Shown here: positions 1 to 12,100 of the stretch, in pieces | How the letters are laid out: each line of letters opens with the position of its first letter | Numbering within the stretch: position 1 is the stretch's first letter | Origin: Latrodectus hesperus | Lineage: Eukaryota; Arthropoda; Arachnida; Araneae; Theridiidae | Direction: 5' to 3' | Length of the DNA: 64,000 nt | Assembly (NCBI GenBank): GCA_037975125.1 | Contig: CM075852.1 | Coordinates: forward strand, 11,628,814-11,692,813 | Translations under genes and position numbers: made by a program | The notes under the pieces: generated by a model | Database searches by the model: none | What the model was told of the DNA's origin: nothing | Seen by the model: only the letters and a program-made list of their open reading frames with translations

Positions 1-1745
1 TCTAGCTCCTCCCCATGTAATCTAAAGACTCAAGAGGGCTTCTTACAGGCTGTGGCACGAGAGATGCTAAGATTCAACTTCATGTTTCAAGCTGAGCCCT
101 TGATGCCTCCTACTAATCCAATGAAGGTGCACCAGGTCCCTCATTACCTAGACCTACTCCATCCTGTTTTAAAATCATGTGACTGTACTGAGGCCTTATT
201 AGGTGCGGCTATGGAGACAATCCATACACGTTTCCCTCCTAATAAATGGATATATGTATATGCAGACGGCTCGAAGTTAGATGCCTGTGGTAACGTGAGA
301 AGCAGCATCCACTCAGAGTACTTTTCACCCTATTTCTCCCTTGGACCCACATTGTATTTGATGGCGAAGTTGCAGCAATAAGGACAATTCTACAGATTTT
401 TGATGCCCAACCATTTCCATTTGATCAGGCTGCTATCTTTTCTGACTCTCAAGCCATGATCCTTGCAATAGCTGACTGCTGTCAGGCTTCTGATTCTGCT
501 ATTATCCAAAAGTGCCATTCTCTTTTTTAAGTCTCTAGGAAAAGGGAAAATAAGTAGTCCTACAGTGGATACCATCACACTGTGGCATCCCTGGAAACGA
601 AGCCACAGACAGATTGGACAAAAAGGGATGCACTATCATGCAAACCCGGCCGCGAACCAGCTCCCGTAAACCCTGGTGTTATGCGATCTGTGCCTAGGGC
701 TAATTGGCACCGCAGTATTGGTGTCTTAACGGAGCCTCTAGTTGCTTGGCGAACTTCTAGAGTAATTTGCCTTGCCCAGTAACTCAGGCAATACTGGGTG
801 GACTTATATTACCTGAGCTTTTTAACTGTTATCTTGTGGCTGAAAAGACACAAGAAGTAACAAACCTTTCTGCATTTGCAGGTGAAGCCTCTAAAGTAGA
901 CCTTGCTGAAAAAGACAAGGGAACTCAGAGGCAATCTTGTAAAGGGGCCACAATGAATCCTTCACTTGAGGTAGAAATGACCTCCAAACCATCTTCTTTT
1001 GGTGAAAGTCAGGAAGCTATCGCTAGCAAGACTGACTTTTTGACCAGATGGGACTGTTTCAGCAAGACCTTATATGCTGGAAATGTCATATGCAAGAGGA
1101 AACGGCAGAGCATGTCATTTACGAATGTGAGGCTCTTGCCCTTCCTAGATTAACTTCTTTAGGCTTCATCCATACTAGAGAGTTACATCTAGACTCCATT
1201 AAAGGGTTATCGGACTTTATTAGTAAAGCGGGTGACCCAAGCAACTGGAACTAGGAAACATTGGGTTTGGAGTTAATGGTACAAAATGCTGATAAAAGCA
1301 GAGGTGCCCAATGACATACAAACCCAATTTTAAGAAGAAGAAGAAGATCATGCAAACCCACAATGAGGCAGTTTGCTATAGATCAACCACCTCAGAAATT
1401 AAACTTGCAGTAAAAAACTCACATGCTTCCAACTTGGAAGAAAATATAAAAGATAAAGCCTGGAGCACAGCTATCCGTAATCTTCCAGACTACCCTAGGC
1501 ACAGAGCTGTTGCTGCGTTCCGTCTGACAACAATGCACGATTGCCTTAATGCACATCTCTACAATCTCAAGACTGCCAGTAGCCCTGTCTGCCTATTCTG
1601 AAGCAGCCATCAGGTGATGACTGCACAACACCTCCCGCTGTGTCGCACTTTGAAGAAAAATTGTATCTACTCCCGATATTGGGAGGCTAGAGAACTTCTT
1701 AAAGGGCCTTAGGCCATAACTCTGTACATATTTTCTGTCTTCTTG
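1..1745 (+). mobile_element. LINE-B: decayed non-LTR retrotransposon 3' part with RNase H domain, split by an insertion
   Basis: Plus-strand fragments read as a LINE RNase H domain: KWIYVYADGSKLD near 245-280, DGEVAAI-like sequence near 360-385, IFSDSQAMILAIADC at 436-480 and HCGIPGNEATDRLDKKG near 575-630. The reading frame then breaks at 648 and resumes at 1360 (NPQ-like text, then NLPDYPRHRAVAAFRL at ~1480-1525). Several frameshifts and stops show it is dead. A 3' region with C-x2-C-like text follows and fades out near 1745. The piece 648-1346 is a later insertion. Exact clade cannot be fixed by eye. Confidence 0.75.
648..1346 (+). mobile_element. 699-bp internally deleted LINE-A derivative inserted in LINE-B
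   Basis: Positions 650-1040 match the 5' UTR and ORF1 start of the full LINE-A copy (9965-10370), including the segment from GCGAACCAGCTCCCGT to the ORF1 words KTQE-TN-SAFA. From 1041 the sequence jumps to LINE-A's 3' end (matches 14268-14573), including a zinc-finger-like CWKCHMQEETAEHVIYEC and the AAG-repeat tail. A 13-bp target-site duplication ATCATGCAAACCC is at 635-647 and 1347-1359. The two ends were therefore mobilised together as one unit. Confidence 0.88.
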
Positions 1746-3155
1746 TTTATTCTTTATTGTGTATTTTTCTCTGTATCCACTTTCCTGGCAATAGAATTAT
1801 GTTCGCTTTCACCTGCTGCATTTGAAATAAAAAAAATACATTTTTAAATATTCAAATTGTTTCCCTTAAAATCATTTAATTTATTTGATTGCAGTATATA
1901 TGCATCACATTTTGTTAATGTTGTAAGTGTACTGTAAGCATTTTATCCAAATCTAGCAAACTCCAAGTGAATGCAAAAATATAGCACACATTGTTTACCA
2001 TGATATTTTCATTTTAAGTACAGCCTTTTCTTGGTTATTCTGTCTGATATAAGATGCTAAATTTGGGAAATATGTTGCAAATGTAATTTTTGAAATTTGA
2101 GCTATGCCTTAGTAATTATGGTTTTTGCCAATATACATTGCTGCTCATTTAAATTAAAATATTACTCCACAAACAATTTTGTACGAAATTTAAAACTCTA
2201 TAATTTCAATGACATGAAGGAAAACACATATCTTAGAAAACAATATCCCTGATTGAACTGCTTTTAAAATTTTATCTAATGAATCATAACTAATGTTAAT
2301 TTCTTTTTAAGTTATTTTTACACTTAATAACTTAAAAATGTTTCATCAATTACAATTTACATATCAAAACGTCCCTTCATGATTTCTTTAAAAATAAACA
2401 AAAATATCCTGTAATAATTATAAAAGAATCTGGTTGGTTTACAAATCAGAAATTTTAAATAAGCCTAAACGTTCTTTATACAATATTGAGAGAAAAATAG
2501 GAGTTAAGTATTTTTTGAAGTAATATGTTAAGTTGATTATATATTTAATTATTATGTTAAATTTCTGAAAATGCATTTTATAAAACATTACTGTAGTGTT
2601 TCTTCAAGTATTATAAGTGAACACGAACAACTTTTTATGAAAATACATAAAAAATTAAAAGCTTTATTAATCTATGAGCGCGTATTTTCGTTCATAAAAA
2701 ATATTAAAATTAATTAATAATTCATTAACAGAAATTACTACAAAATCTAAGCCTCAATTAAGATTATATAAATATACTTCTTTTTTTAAAAAAAATATTA
2801 GAATATTATTATAGATTTTTTTATGAATTGTTTACAAAAACATTATTTAACAAATTTTTGCACATAGTTCAATTTTGCTAAGCAGATTTTATCTGTAAAT
2901 GAAATATGTTGCTCAATGTTAAAGTTATTAAATTCTCAGCAAGTTAAAAAAATTCAAAACCTAATTTAATTTTAAAAATAATAAAAATATTTTAAAAAAT
3001 TTTATTTTAAAAAGAATTTCTGAAAAAATAATTTTATAAATAAAAATTTTAATAAATAATTGTATTTATGAAAGTTCTTTGTATTCATAAAAGTTTATTA
3101 ATATAAAAAATTATAAAAAACTTTTTACAATTTTTGAACAAAAAAAGATGCTCAC
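1746..3155. other. AT-rich stretch left of RNLS exon 5, no gene seen
   Basis: Presumed next RNLS intron. Both strands were read for the missing renalase C-terminus (the W-R and GDGF-type motifs) without success. Only short A/T runs are present. Confidence 0.6.
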
Positions 3156-3323
3156 TTCTCTTCTTGTGGTCTAAAGAATAAAACCTGATAACTGGATCGT
3201 TCATAATAAATTTTGCACTGTATGGTACAGACTTGAAATACTCAGATTCATCATTCTCATAAAATAAACCAAGTGCAAATCTCGAGCAATATTCAACACC
3301 TTTCAGTTTTTCAAGATGTGCTT
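3156..3323 (-). CDS. RNLS: RNLS coding exon 5 (last exon visible)
   Basis: 168 nt, acceptor ATATAG, donor GTGAGC. It encodes AHLEKLKGVEYCSRFALGLF, then YENDESEYFKSVPYSAKF and IRFYSLDHKKR. The intact donor at 3155 shows that the gene continues to the left. Confidence 0.92.
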
Positions 3324-6300
3324 CTATATAATGTAAAAGGTATATAAGTTATAACAAAAAAGATCAATGTAAACATTTTAATAAATTAATAACTAATATA
3401 CATTTGAAATGTGCAAAAAGTAAATATTAAATAAAACAAGCTAAAATATAAGTAGATTACAAGTTAAAGGCTCTAAAAATGAAACTACCCCTTTAATTAA
3501 ATTTTTATTACCATTTGAAAAAATGTTACATTTATTTGCTAACAAATTGTTACCCCATTTTTGCAATGAAAATGCATTATTAATTTCAAAAGGTTTTCTA
3601 TAATATGTATTCAAATTTTTTTCCAAATTTCTCGGCAAAAATAGATGAATTAAAATGAATCTTCAACCAATATTCATTATAAACTACTAATTTTCCTTTA
3701 ACATAATTTAAATTTTACAGAACTTTTTTTGACCTATTTCTATACATTAGCCATATAAAATAAAATTTTATAAGTTTCTCTTAATATTCTAAAACATTTA
3801 GCATTTGTGTGTGTGTGTGAATAGTTTAAACATAATTATACAGATCATACGGTTCACTTAAATGGTTATATCATACAATTTCTAAGTACTAGAATTATTA
3901 GTTAAGTATGAATTATTTTTACGTCTTAATGATTAAAATTCTTCATAAATTTGCAACTGCTGATAAGAAGTAACTTTGAATTTATGGATATGAACAGTTT
4001 GGCTTTTATAATTCACATTCATAACTATATCACTTATAATAAAATTATTGTTTCATTGCAGCATTAAGAATGGAAAATAAAAATTCTCATGTTCAAGACA
4101 GGTAAAATAATAATCAAACTCCTTGCAAATTGTAGGCAATAAAGGAGCAAAGTGGTTAACAGTTAGAAAGTTCTTTGAAAAATTAAAGCATACAGAAATT
4201 TCAGTCTTGATGTCCTTATTGGACAATCACTATGTAAAAGAGAATACGCGAAAAAAAATGTCAGTGAAAATGCACATTATATAATCAAGGAACCATTTCC
4301 AAAAAGTTAAATTCATAATTATTTGGAAAAAAAATAGGTATTTAAATCACAATGTTATAAGGGCACCTCATATTTTAAAGCTGCAAAGCAAATCTGCATG
4401 TATTTTAGGACATGATTTATTATTAAAAATAAATGTACTAAACTCAATTTTCAAAACAGTTAGATTATTGACAATAAATGAAAACTATACAATAATGTTA
4501 AAAAGAAAAATTGAGAGATAAATTAAATGAACTTATCTGAAGAATATTAAAAGGAGAGATGTATATCAAAAAGGTAATATCATATTTATGGTGAGACTAC
4601 AAAAAGGAATTATTCGTTTTTAACTTTTGCCACCAAATCAGAGAAAAAAACAAATGGTAATTTTACAAGCAAAAACAAAAATAAAATAGCCAGAACTGAG
4701 CAATTATGGAAACATTATGTTTGGCTGCCTTTTGTGATAAATGTCCAATAAGGACATATTAAGAATATTGGAAATGTTTTGTAACACCACTTCTATATTC
4801 ATCAAACTTGCCTTCTTCAAATTTTCAGGCTTTATCAAGGTTACAATAAATCTGAAGAAGGCAATCAGATCTATTCCGATTACTATAAAATTCTCTGAAC
4901 AGCAAAAAGTTTAGTTTGGAGATCATTAAAAAAAAAAAAAAAAAAAAAAAAGTTTATCGATTGGCTGAGTGGTTAGCATTCATGACTCCAAAGCTGTTGG
5001 TCCCGGGTTCGAATCTCGGTTTGGGCATGGTTGTTTCTTTCCTTCTCTGTGTTGCTCTGTCCTTCCTTCTGTGTTGTTGTATGAATGTGGCCCGCCCTAT
5101 AAACGGGTTTGTGGTGGTATGGCACGGGTAACGCTACTTGCCTCCATGACTTGGTTCACAGGTGCCTGCTGGGTAACGACAAATGAATAGCAATCTCTGG
5201 CCTTGTTGTGGCATAGGGTTCAACCCTCTTGTGCCCACCATTTGAAAAAAAAAATCATAAAAAAAGCCATCAAACTTTCCAAATAATGCAATACTTAATT
5301 TAATTTGGTTTATCTTGCAAATTAAGTAAAATTCTAATGCTATTTGTCTTATTCCTATGTAATATCATATTCTATTAAAATGTGATGGTATTTTAAATGT
5401 TTTGAAAATGCATCACAAATTATGAGAATATAAGTTTTGATTCAAACATTATTTTCAAATAACGAAATGTTTATTTGAATAGAGAACCTAAATTCTCTCC
5501 TCCATCGATTTTCACATATAAATTGATCCATGAGCCTTCATTAGGGAGCTTAAATAATAAGTTTTGGAAAATAAATGCTGTCCACTAAAATTGCAATATT
5601 ATGAAGAAAAGCAAATAGGAAAAAGATATTTACAGTATAATCTTCTTCTTAGAGTTGGGTTTGTATGTCATTGAACACCTCTGCTTTTATCAGCATTTTG
5701 TACTATTAACTCCAAACCCAATTTTATAGTGTAATAAAAAAGTATGAAGAAAAATGATTAAATTTGCAGGCAGTTTAGGAGTTTATAGAAATAAGAAACT
5801 AGTCAAAACAAATGCCATATCTAACACCTAAAACCCAGTTAGGTATGGAGTTAAACAGAGTCTGGATGACAGAAGTGTACAACTTGTTCCATGCAGCTTC
5901 AAGCCCATGTCTTATTTACTCATAGTGGTTGAAGAAGAGTGGTGGTCCAGTCTCTCAGCAATGTATTAAAGATGTTTTTAATTGATGAGTGCTGTAGAGA
6001 TCATATTGACCAGGACAACAATAAAATCTACTTTATTTTGTTGAAGGTCAAAAAATGATGTGCCTCAAGTGCATTTTTATTATTTTGTTGAAAGATGGCA
6101 CTTAGAGAGCTCAGAAGATAGAGCAATCAATGGCCTTAAAACCATTCAAATTGTCTAGGGATGTATATGTTCTATACCAAAAAGCAGCCCATATCATCAT
6201 ACCTGGTGCTGGGCCTCCTTAGACAGTCATAAGAACTAGTCTGCAAAGACAATATCATGCTATTCTTGAATCCAACTTTGTTATTGGGGAAATTAGAATG

Positions 6301-9076
6301 GTTATCAGTCTCTATGTTGCAAAGTCAATGAAAGCAGAAGTAATAACTATCTGATTATTCGTTGTGCTCCAGCTTTGTCGCACTGAATGAATGGATATTG
6401 AATGTACAGCAAACAAGCCCATATTTTAATTAATAATAAATGCTGTGGTTGTGCAGTTTTGAAAGGCTAACCTCACAATAATATCTGTCTTTTAAAATGT
6501 TAATCATGGGGGAGTATTGAGGTCTTGTATGTCATTCAATATGACCGTTGCAAAACATGGCTTTCATATTTACGCGATAATGATCGGATTTCAATTAGTG
6601 TTATACAATATCATGGAACAATAAACTGTACTTTTGATAAGCAATGATCCTACCTTAACAAATTCTAACAATTTTTGGTAAGCATTTCCTCTTATTTAAG
6701 GCCAACAATTACTTTGAGAAAATTGATTTTATAAAGGGATTTCCAATTAAAAATATCTAAAGTACTTTTCTTTTATGTAGTGCTTCAAATATCATTTGTC
6801 CCTTTTTTATTATTCAAATACAATAAAATACTAATCATTTGTAAATTCCAACTACTTCTTTCTCTTATGTGATTTTAATGTTCATCATATCCTTTCTTAC
6901 TGATATAGCAATTTTAATTGCCTGCTGTGTAATATTACTACCTCATAAATTAGTAACAAAAATTAAAAATATCTAAATTGCACTTTAACACTTACCAACA
7001 TAAAATAAAAAAAATCTGTAGGAATAAAACCAATGAAAACATATCTCAGTTATTAATGGTTTACTTCTCGGTTTTAATATTTATAGAGTTAAGGATTTAG
7101 CTTTCATTTTTAAAATAAAACATTAATTAATTTTTTAAACACAAATTAATTGAAATTCTAAACAATTTAAACTGAAATTACTAATGATATATATTTTTAA
7201 TTACTATATCATTCAAAAATTATAATAAACATATGTGACAAGTATAAATGGCTCAAATTTATTTTACTGTTATATGGTACTTTTACCTTATGCCTTCTTA
7301 CTTTGAACATGGAAATGAAGGCCATTAAGTTGCAAAATTTGTGGAACTGGTATCGTTAACACTACAGCATCCAATTCATACTTAGAGCCATTATCACATT
7401 CCATCTGCCATTTCCCATTTGATGCACCTATTTTAACTACTTTATGATCAAATAGAATTTCACAGCCTATAAAACAGAACTACTGTATTAAAACATAATT
7501 CAATATTTATAAATACATACATCAAAATAAAATCTTTTATACAGTATTTCTGGTAAAATTTGCAATATGATTTATAAGTTTCAAAATAATTAAATTAAAA
7601 AAAATGCATTAGTCTTTTAAATAAACTAAAAAGAAAGTTTAATGAGTTTTTCATTAAACAGCAGTTTTTTTATTTTCAGAATAAATAAAAAGATCAATAT
7701 CTTAACAAGTGACTGCAGGAACTTTTAAATCTTATGACTTGAATTCAAATTTATATTTGATAATTCTCTTTTAAAGAATTTACAGAATTTTGTCAAATGA
7801 ATCCTTAATTTATAAGACATAAATTAACATATTAATGCTTACTTACATTAATGTTTCATTACCTTATTGACAAAATAAACTTGGAAATAATATATTGTAA
7901 GTTTTATCAAACAGCAAATATGTCAAACCGATTTAGTAACTTCAAAAGTGGTATAACTCGATAGTGCAGTTGAAAATTCAGACACGTGCATAAAAATTCA
8001 GTCTTTCTTTAGATGTGGAAATCAACAATGAATAATGAAATTGTAAAGGAAAATAGTGAGACAGTGAAACTAATAAAAAAAAGTAGCAAGCCAATGCAAC
8101 TGCAAGACCTATTTGTGAATTGAATCAAATTTGGAAAACACAATAAATGACAATTATTAATTAGTGTCAAAGTGTTATAGGCATCTCTCATTTCTCACAA
8201 AGACCGGTTACATGCATAAAATTCAACACTCAAATTTTTACAGTTGTTATTAGTTGCTTATACATAAAAATCAAACATCACTGAAAGCATTAACTATATT
8301 AGTATTGATATCATTCTAACTGAAATATCAATATGCGAAAAAAAATTGAAGTTCCTAATAGTTCATATGATCTGAACTTTAATATGTATTTGAGCAGTTT
8401 AAATAATGTCTCTATCTCTCTCTCTTTCAATCACTTTTATAATAATATTCTGGAGAACACTCCTTTCTCTTTTTGTATAAATATTCCATACATGTATTAA
8501 AGCTCATATAAGAACTGATTGACACAGGGATGGGTAAAAGAAATAATAATCCTACTAAAACTCTATTTTAAAGATCTATAAATGAATTTTAACTTAAGAA
8601 TTATTATGTGGAAATACAACTTAAAAACAGATTCTTAGTAAGAAGTGATATTTTATATGATAATATACTGTCTAACTTAAAGATTTATGGGATATAAAAT
8701 TCAATTAATAATTTAACAAAAACCAAGAAAAATGTATTTACAAAAATAATAATTTAAAAACATACCTTCCAATTGCTGAATAAAATATTTTACTAGTGAT
8801 CCAGATCCTTTTGGACAAACATAATGGGCAGAAACTGAAGAAGTTGATCTTAGTCCTTCAATATTTTCCTGTAAAGGTTCTAGAATCCCATCTTTTAATA
8901 AATCAGAGTAAAGTCTGAAACAATAAATTGTTGAAATGATACTGAATAGCAGTTTATATAGTAGTTCAATAAACTAATAAATAAACACACTTTTAAGTTC
9001 TATTTCAATTAATATGAATATTAAAATGAAACTTAAAAGTGATGATTTCTTTATTTTAAAGTCTTGCTTTTTCACT

Positions 9077-9110
<34 letters not shown>

Positions 9111-12100
9111 GTAAACCATGTAATGTTTGAGCAATAAATTTTAATAATTAGGAATACCTCAATTAATAAAAGTTTATAAAAATAAGAAAAAAAAAACATC
9201 AGTTACAGCTACACTCATATTTAAATTTTATAGTGAATAATACATAAAAAAAACTTAGTGTTATGACACTGAAGAATTTAAAACTTGAATACAGAATATA
9301 AAACTCAGTGATTGTTTAAAACATAATCTATAAATACAAATTTCAATACTAATTCAGCTCATATAAAGAATAATATTTTAATGCAATATAAATAAGCAAA
9401 TATTTGCACAGAATTTACATAACCATTATCAGTTCTATCTCATCAGCTAATATTAATATAAAATGCAATACAGTACATTTTGCAGTATCCAAGCCCAATA
9501 TAGTAGAGTAGATCAGAAAAATACCTCAAAAGGCAGAGTTCAATAAACTCATTTCTGCCTTCTAATGGCTGAGGGTAAGCGTTCCTGACTCTTGAGCTGT
9601 GGGTCCCGATTTCAAATTCCAGTGTGGGCATGGATATTTCTTCCTCTCTGCATTTCTCTATTCTTTCTTCAGTGATGATGTATGTATGAATGTGGCCCAC
9701 ACTAATAACATTGTTTGTCATATGTTTTTCTAGAATTGAGACAAATTTCTTTTGAATAGGTTTTTAAAAATTTCAGAATTCCTCCTTTTTTTATGCATGT
9801 AATATACCATTGGTGATTCCTAATTTTTTGTTTCTTGTAAGCTCTAAGTTTTTATATTTTTCTATTAATGTCAACCTGGAGCCTGAGCAGCTACCAGGAG
9901 CGTCGGCAGGTGGTGGATCGCTGAACATGCTATAGGAATGACAGGATAGCCTTGAATATAGAATCACAGGCTGCGAACCAGCTCCCGTGAACCCTGGTGT
10001 TATGCGACCCGTGCCTAGGGTTATTTAATACCGCGGTCTTAACGGAGCCTCTAGTTGCCTGGCGAACTTCTAGAGCTCTTTTGCCTTGCCCAGTAACTCA
10101 GGCAATGCTGAGTAGACTGTTAAATTACCTGAGCTTATTAATTGTTATCTTGTGGCTGAAAAGACACAAGAATTAACTAACTTTTCTGCATTTGCAGATG
10201 AAGCCTCTAAAGTAGACCTTGCTGAAAAAGAGAAGGGAACTCAGAGGCAATCTTGTAAAGGGGCAGCAATGAATTCTTCACAGGAGGTAGAAATGACCTC
10301 CAAACCATCTTCTTCTGGTGAAAGTCAGGAAGCTATTGCTAGCATGACTGACCTACTGACTGGAATCAAGTTTAAAAAGAAATTTTCTGGTGCTCAGAAA
10401 AAGAGGTTGGTGAAGGAACGTAAAATCGCCGAGGGGACTTGGGTTGAAAAACCCAAGGCAACCAAAGGGGAGAAGCGTCCCGCCAACTGGATGTACCAGG
10501 GCAAGACCGGAAAGGCTGCTGAGAGAGAAGGACCTGGGGGATTTACATTCAGGGTGGCTCTCACTGCGGTCAAGATGGCTGTGCTCATAGAGGGTCATCT
10601 GGAAAAACAGCTAACAGAGGAACAGGCCTCTGACCTGGAACTCTTGTTAACCGAGAAAATAGGAAGGAATGAGGAGGGTTTTGCCCAAACCTTCCTATTC
10701 TGTAAACTTGAAAATGGGGCACTTATTGTCAACTGTGCAAATCTGCAGAGCTCAAAGTGGCTGGAACAGACTGTTAGTAACATAAGCCCCTGGCAGGAGC
10801 AAAAACTCTTGGTTGGTGAGGCAAGGAAACTTGTCATAACCATCAAGTTAATTGCAAAACTGCCGAAAATCTGTAGTAAACTGGAACTTAAAGAGGTCCT
10901 GAGAAAAATCGAGGCACAGAACGGTGGGGTCACTCCAACGGAGTGGAACGTTCTTAGCATCAAGAACGACCCATCTGGGCAGACCATCGTTCTTAGTGTA
11001 CCTGAACTAGATGCTGCCCCACTTGGTGTAAGGGGATATAAGTTTCATATCGGACTTCACCAAGTGCAGGCAGAAGTAATTGACAAACCTGCTCCTGCCG
11101 ATGGGGGTGAAGGTAGTTTAAGCCAACCTCCACCACAGTAGAAGTGGTACCACTAATCTCAGTAAGAAGTTTCTTGCTGGGGATATACACCTGGCCCTGA
11201 TTCAGGAACCCTGGCTTGTTAGGGGAGAATCAGTGACCTCAAAGGAACTAAAGGTAAGCTTATCTATTGTACCAATAAAAATGCAAGAACTTGCATACTC
11301 TTACATAAAAACATTGAGGTTTTACCCCTCTCTGAATTTATCCTTAGAGACTTGACAGCTGTGAAAGTCAGACTCAACATACAGGGAGGGGACAGCGAAA
11401 TTGTTTTTGGATCTGTGTACCTGCCCTATGAAGAGAAGGCTCTACCTGACCATTCTCTGCACAAGCTCATAAACTTTTGTAGAGACAACAGCTTACAGGT
11501 AGTCCTAGGACTAGACTGTAATGCTCACCATGTTGTCTGGGGAAGTACGGACACAAATAAAAGAGGTGAGTGCCTTTTAGAATTCATTCTAAACTAGGGG
11601 TTAGATATTCTAAATGAGGGCAATGAACCAACTTTCAATCAATCCGAAGTAATCGACATTACTTTAGCAACAACGCTAATTAGCAAAAATATCAAAAATT
11701 GGAAAGTAGATGGCTGACCTTCTGGCTCAGACCATCAAAACATCCATTTTGAAATTCACTCTAATGTGTGTCTGGATCACATGTTCAGAGACCCAGTTAG
11801 GATGGACTGGAAGAAATTCCAAGAGGAATTGACTGGGTTGGTTGAGCTCGGGAACAGACCTATTAGAGACAACTGCGATCTAGAAGTTACAGCAGACCTT
11901 CTGCACAGTAGTATTCTAGATTCTTATCATAATAATTGCCCTATTCGCACTAGGAGAGCTAAACTCCAATGTCCTTGGTGGAATGACTCTCTAGCAGCTG
12001 AAAGGGCAAATTTTAGGAAACTTTTTAATAAAGCCAAGAAAAATGGTGAAACTATAAAACGGCTCTCACTAATTATAACAAACTTGTTAGGAAAAGCAAA

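Noticed and set aside
1..3155. Missing C-terminal exon(s) of RNLS
   Set aside because: No minus-strand frame with renalase C-terminal motifs was found; the region holds LINE relics and AT-rich DNA.
4962..5030. A tRNA gene
   Set aside because: Same head occurs at 9560 and 39125 with a shared downstream body and A-rich tail; it is SINE family 1.
10353..11190. Minus-strand open frames of 64-130 codons
   Set aside because: They are antisense shadows of the LINE-A ORF1 frame, which has protein-like content on the plus strand.
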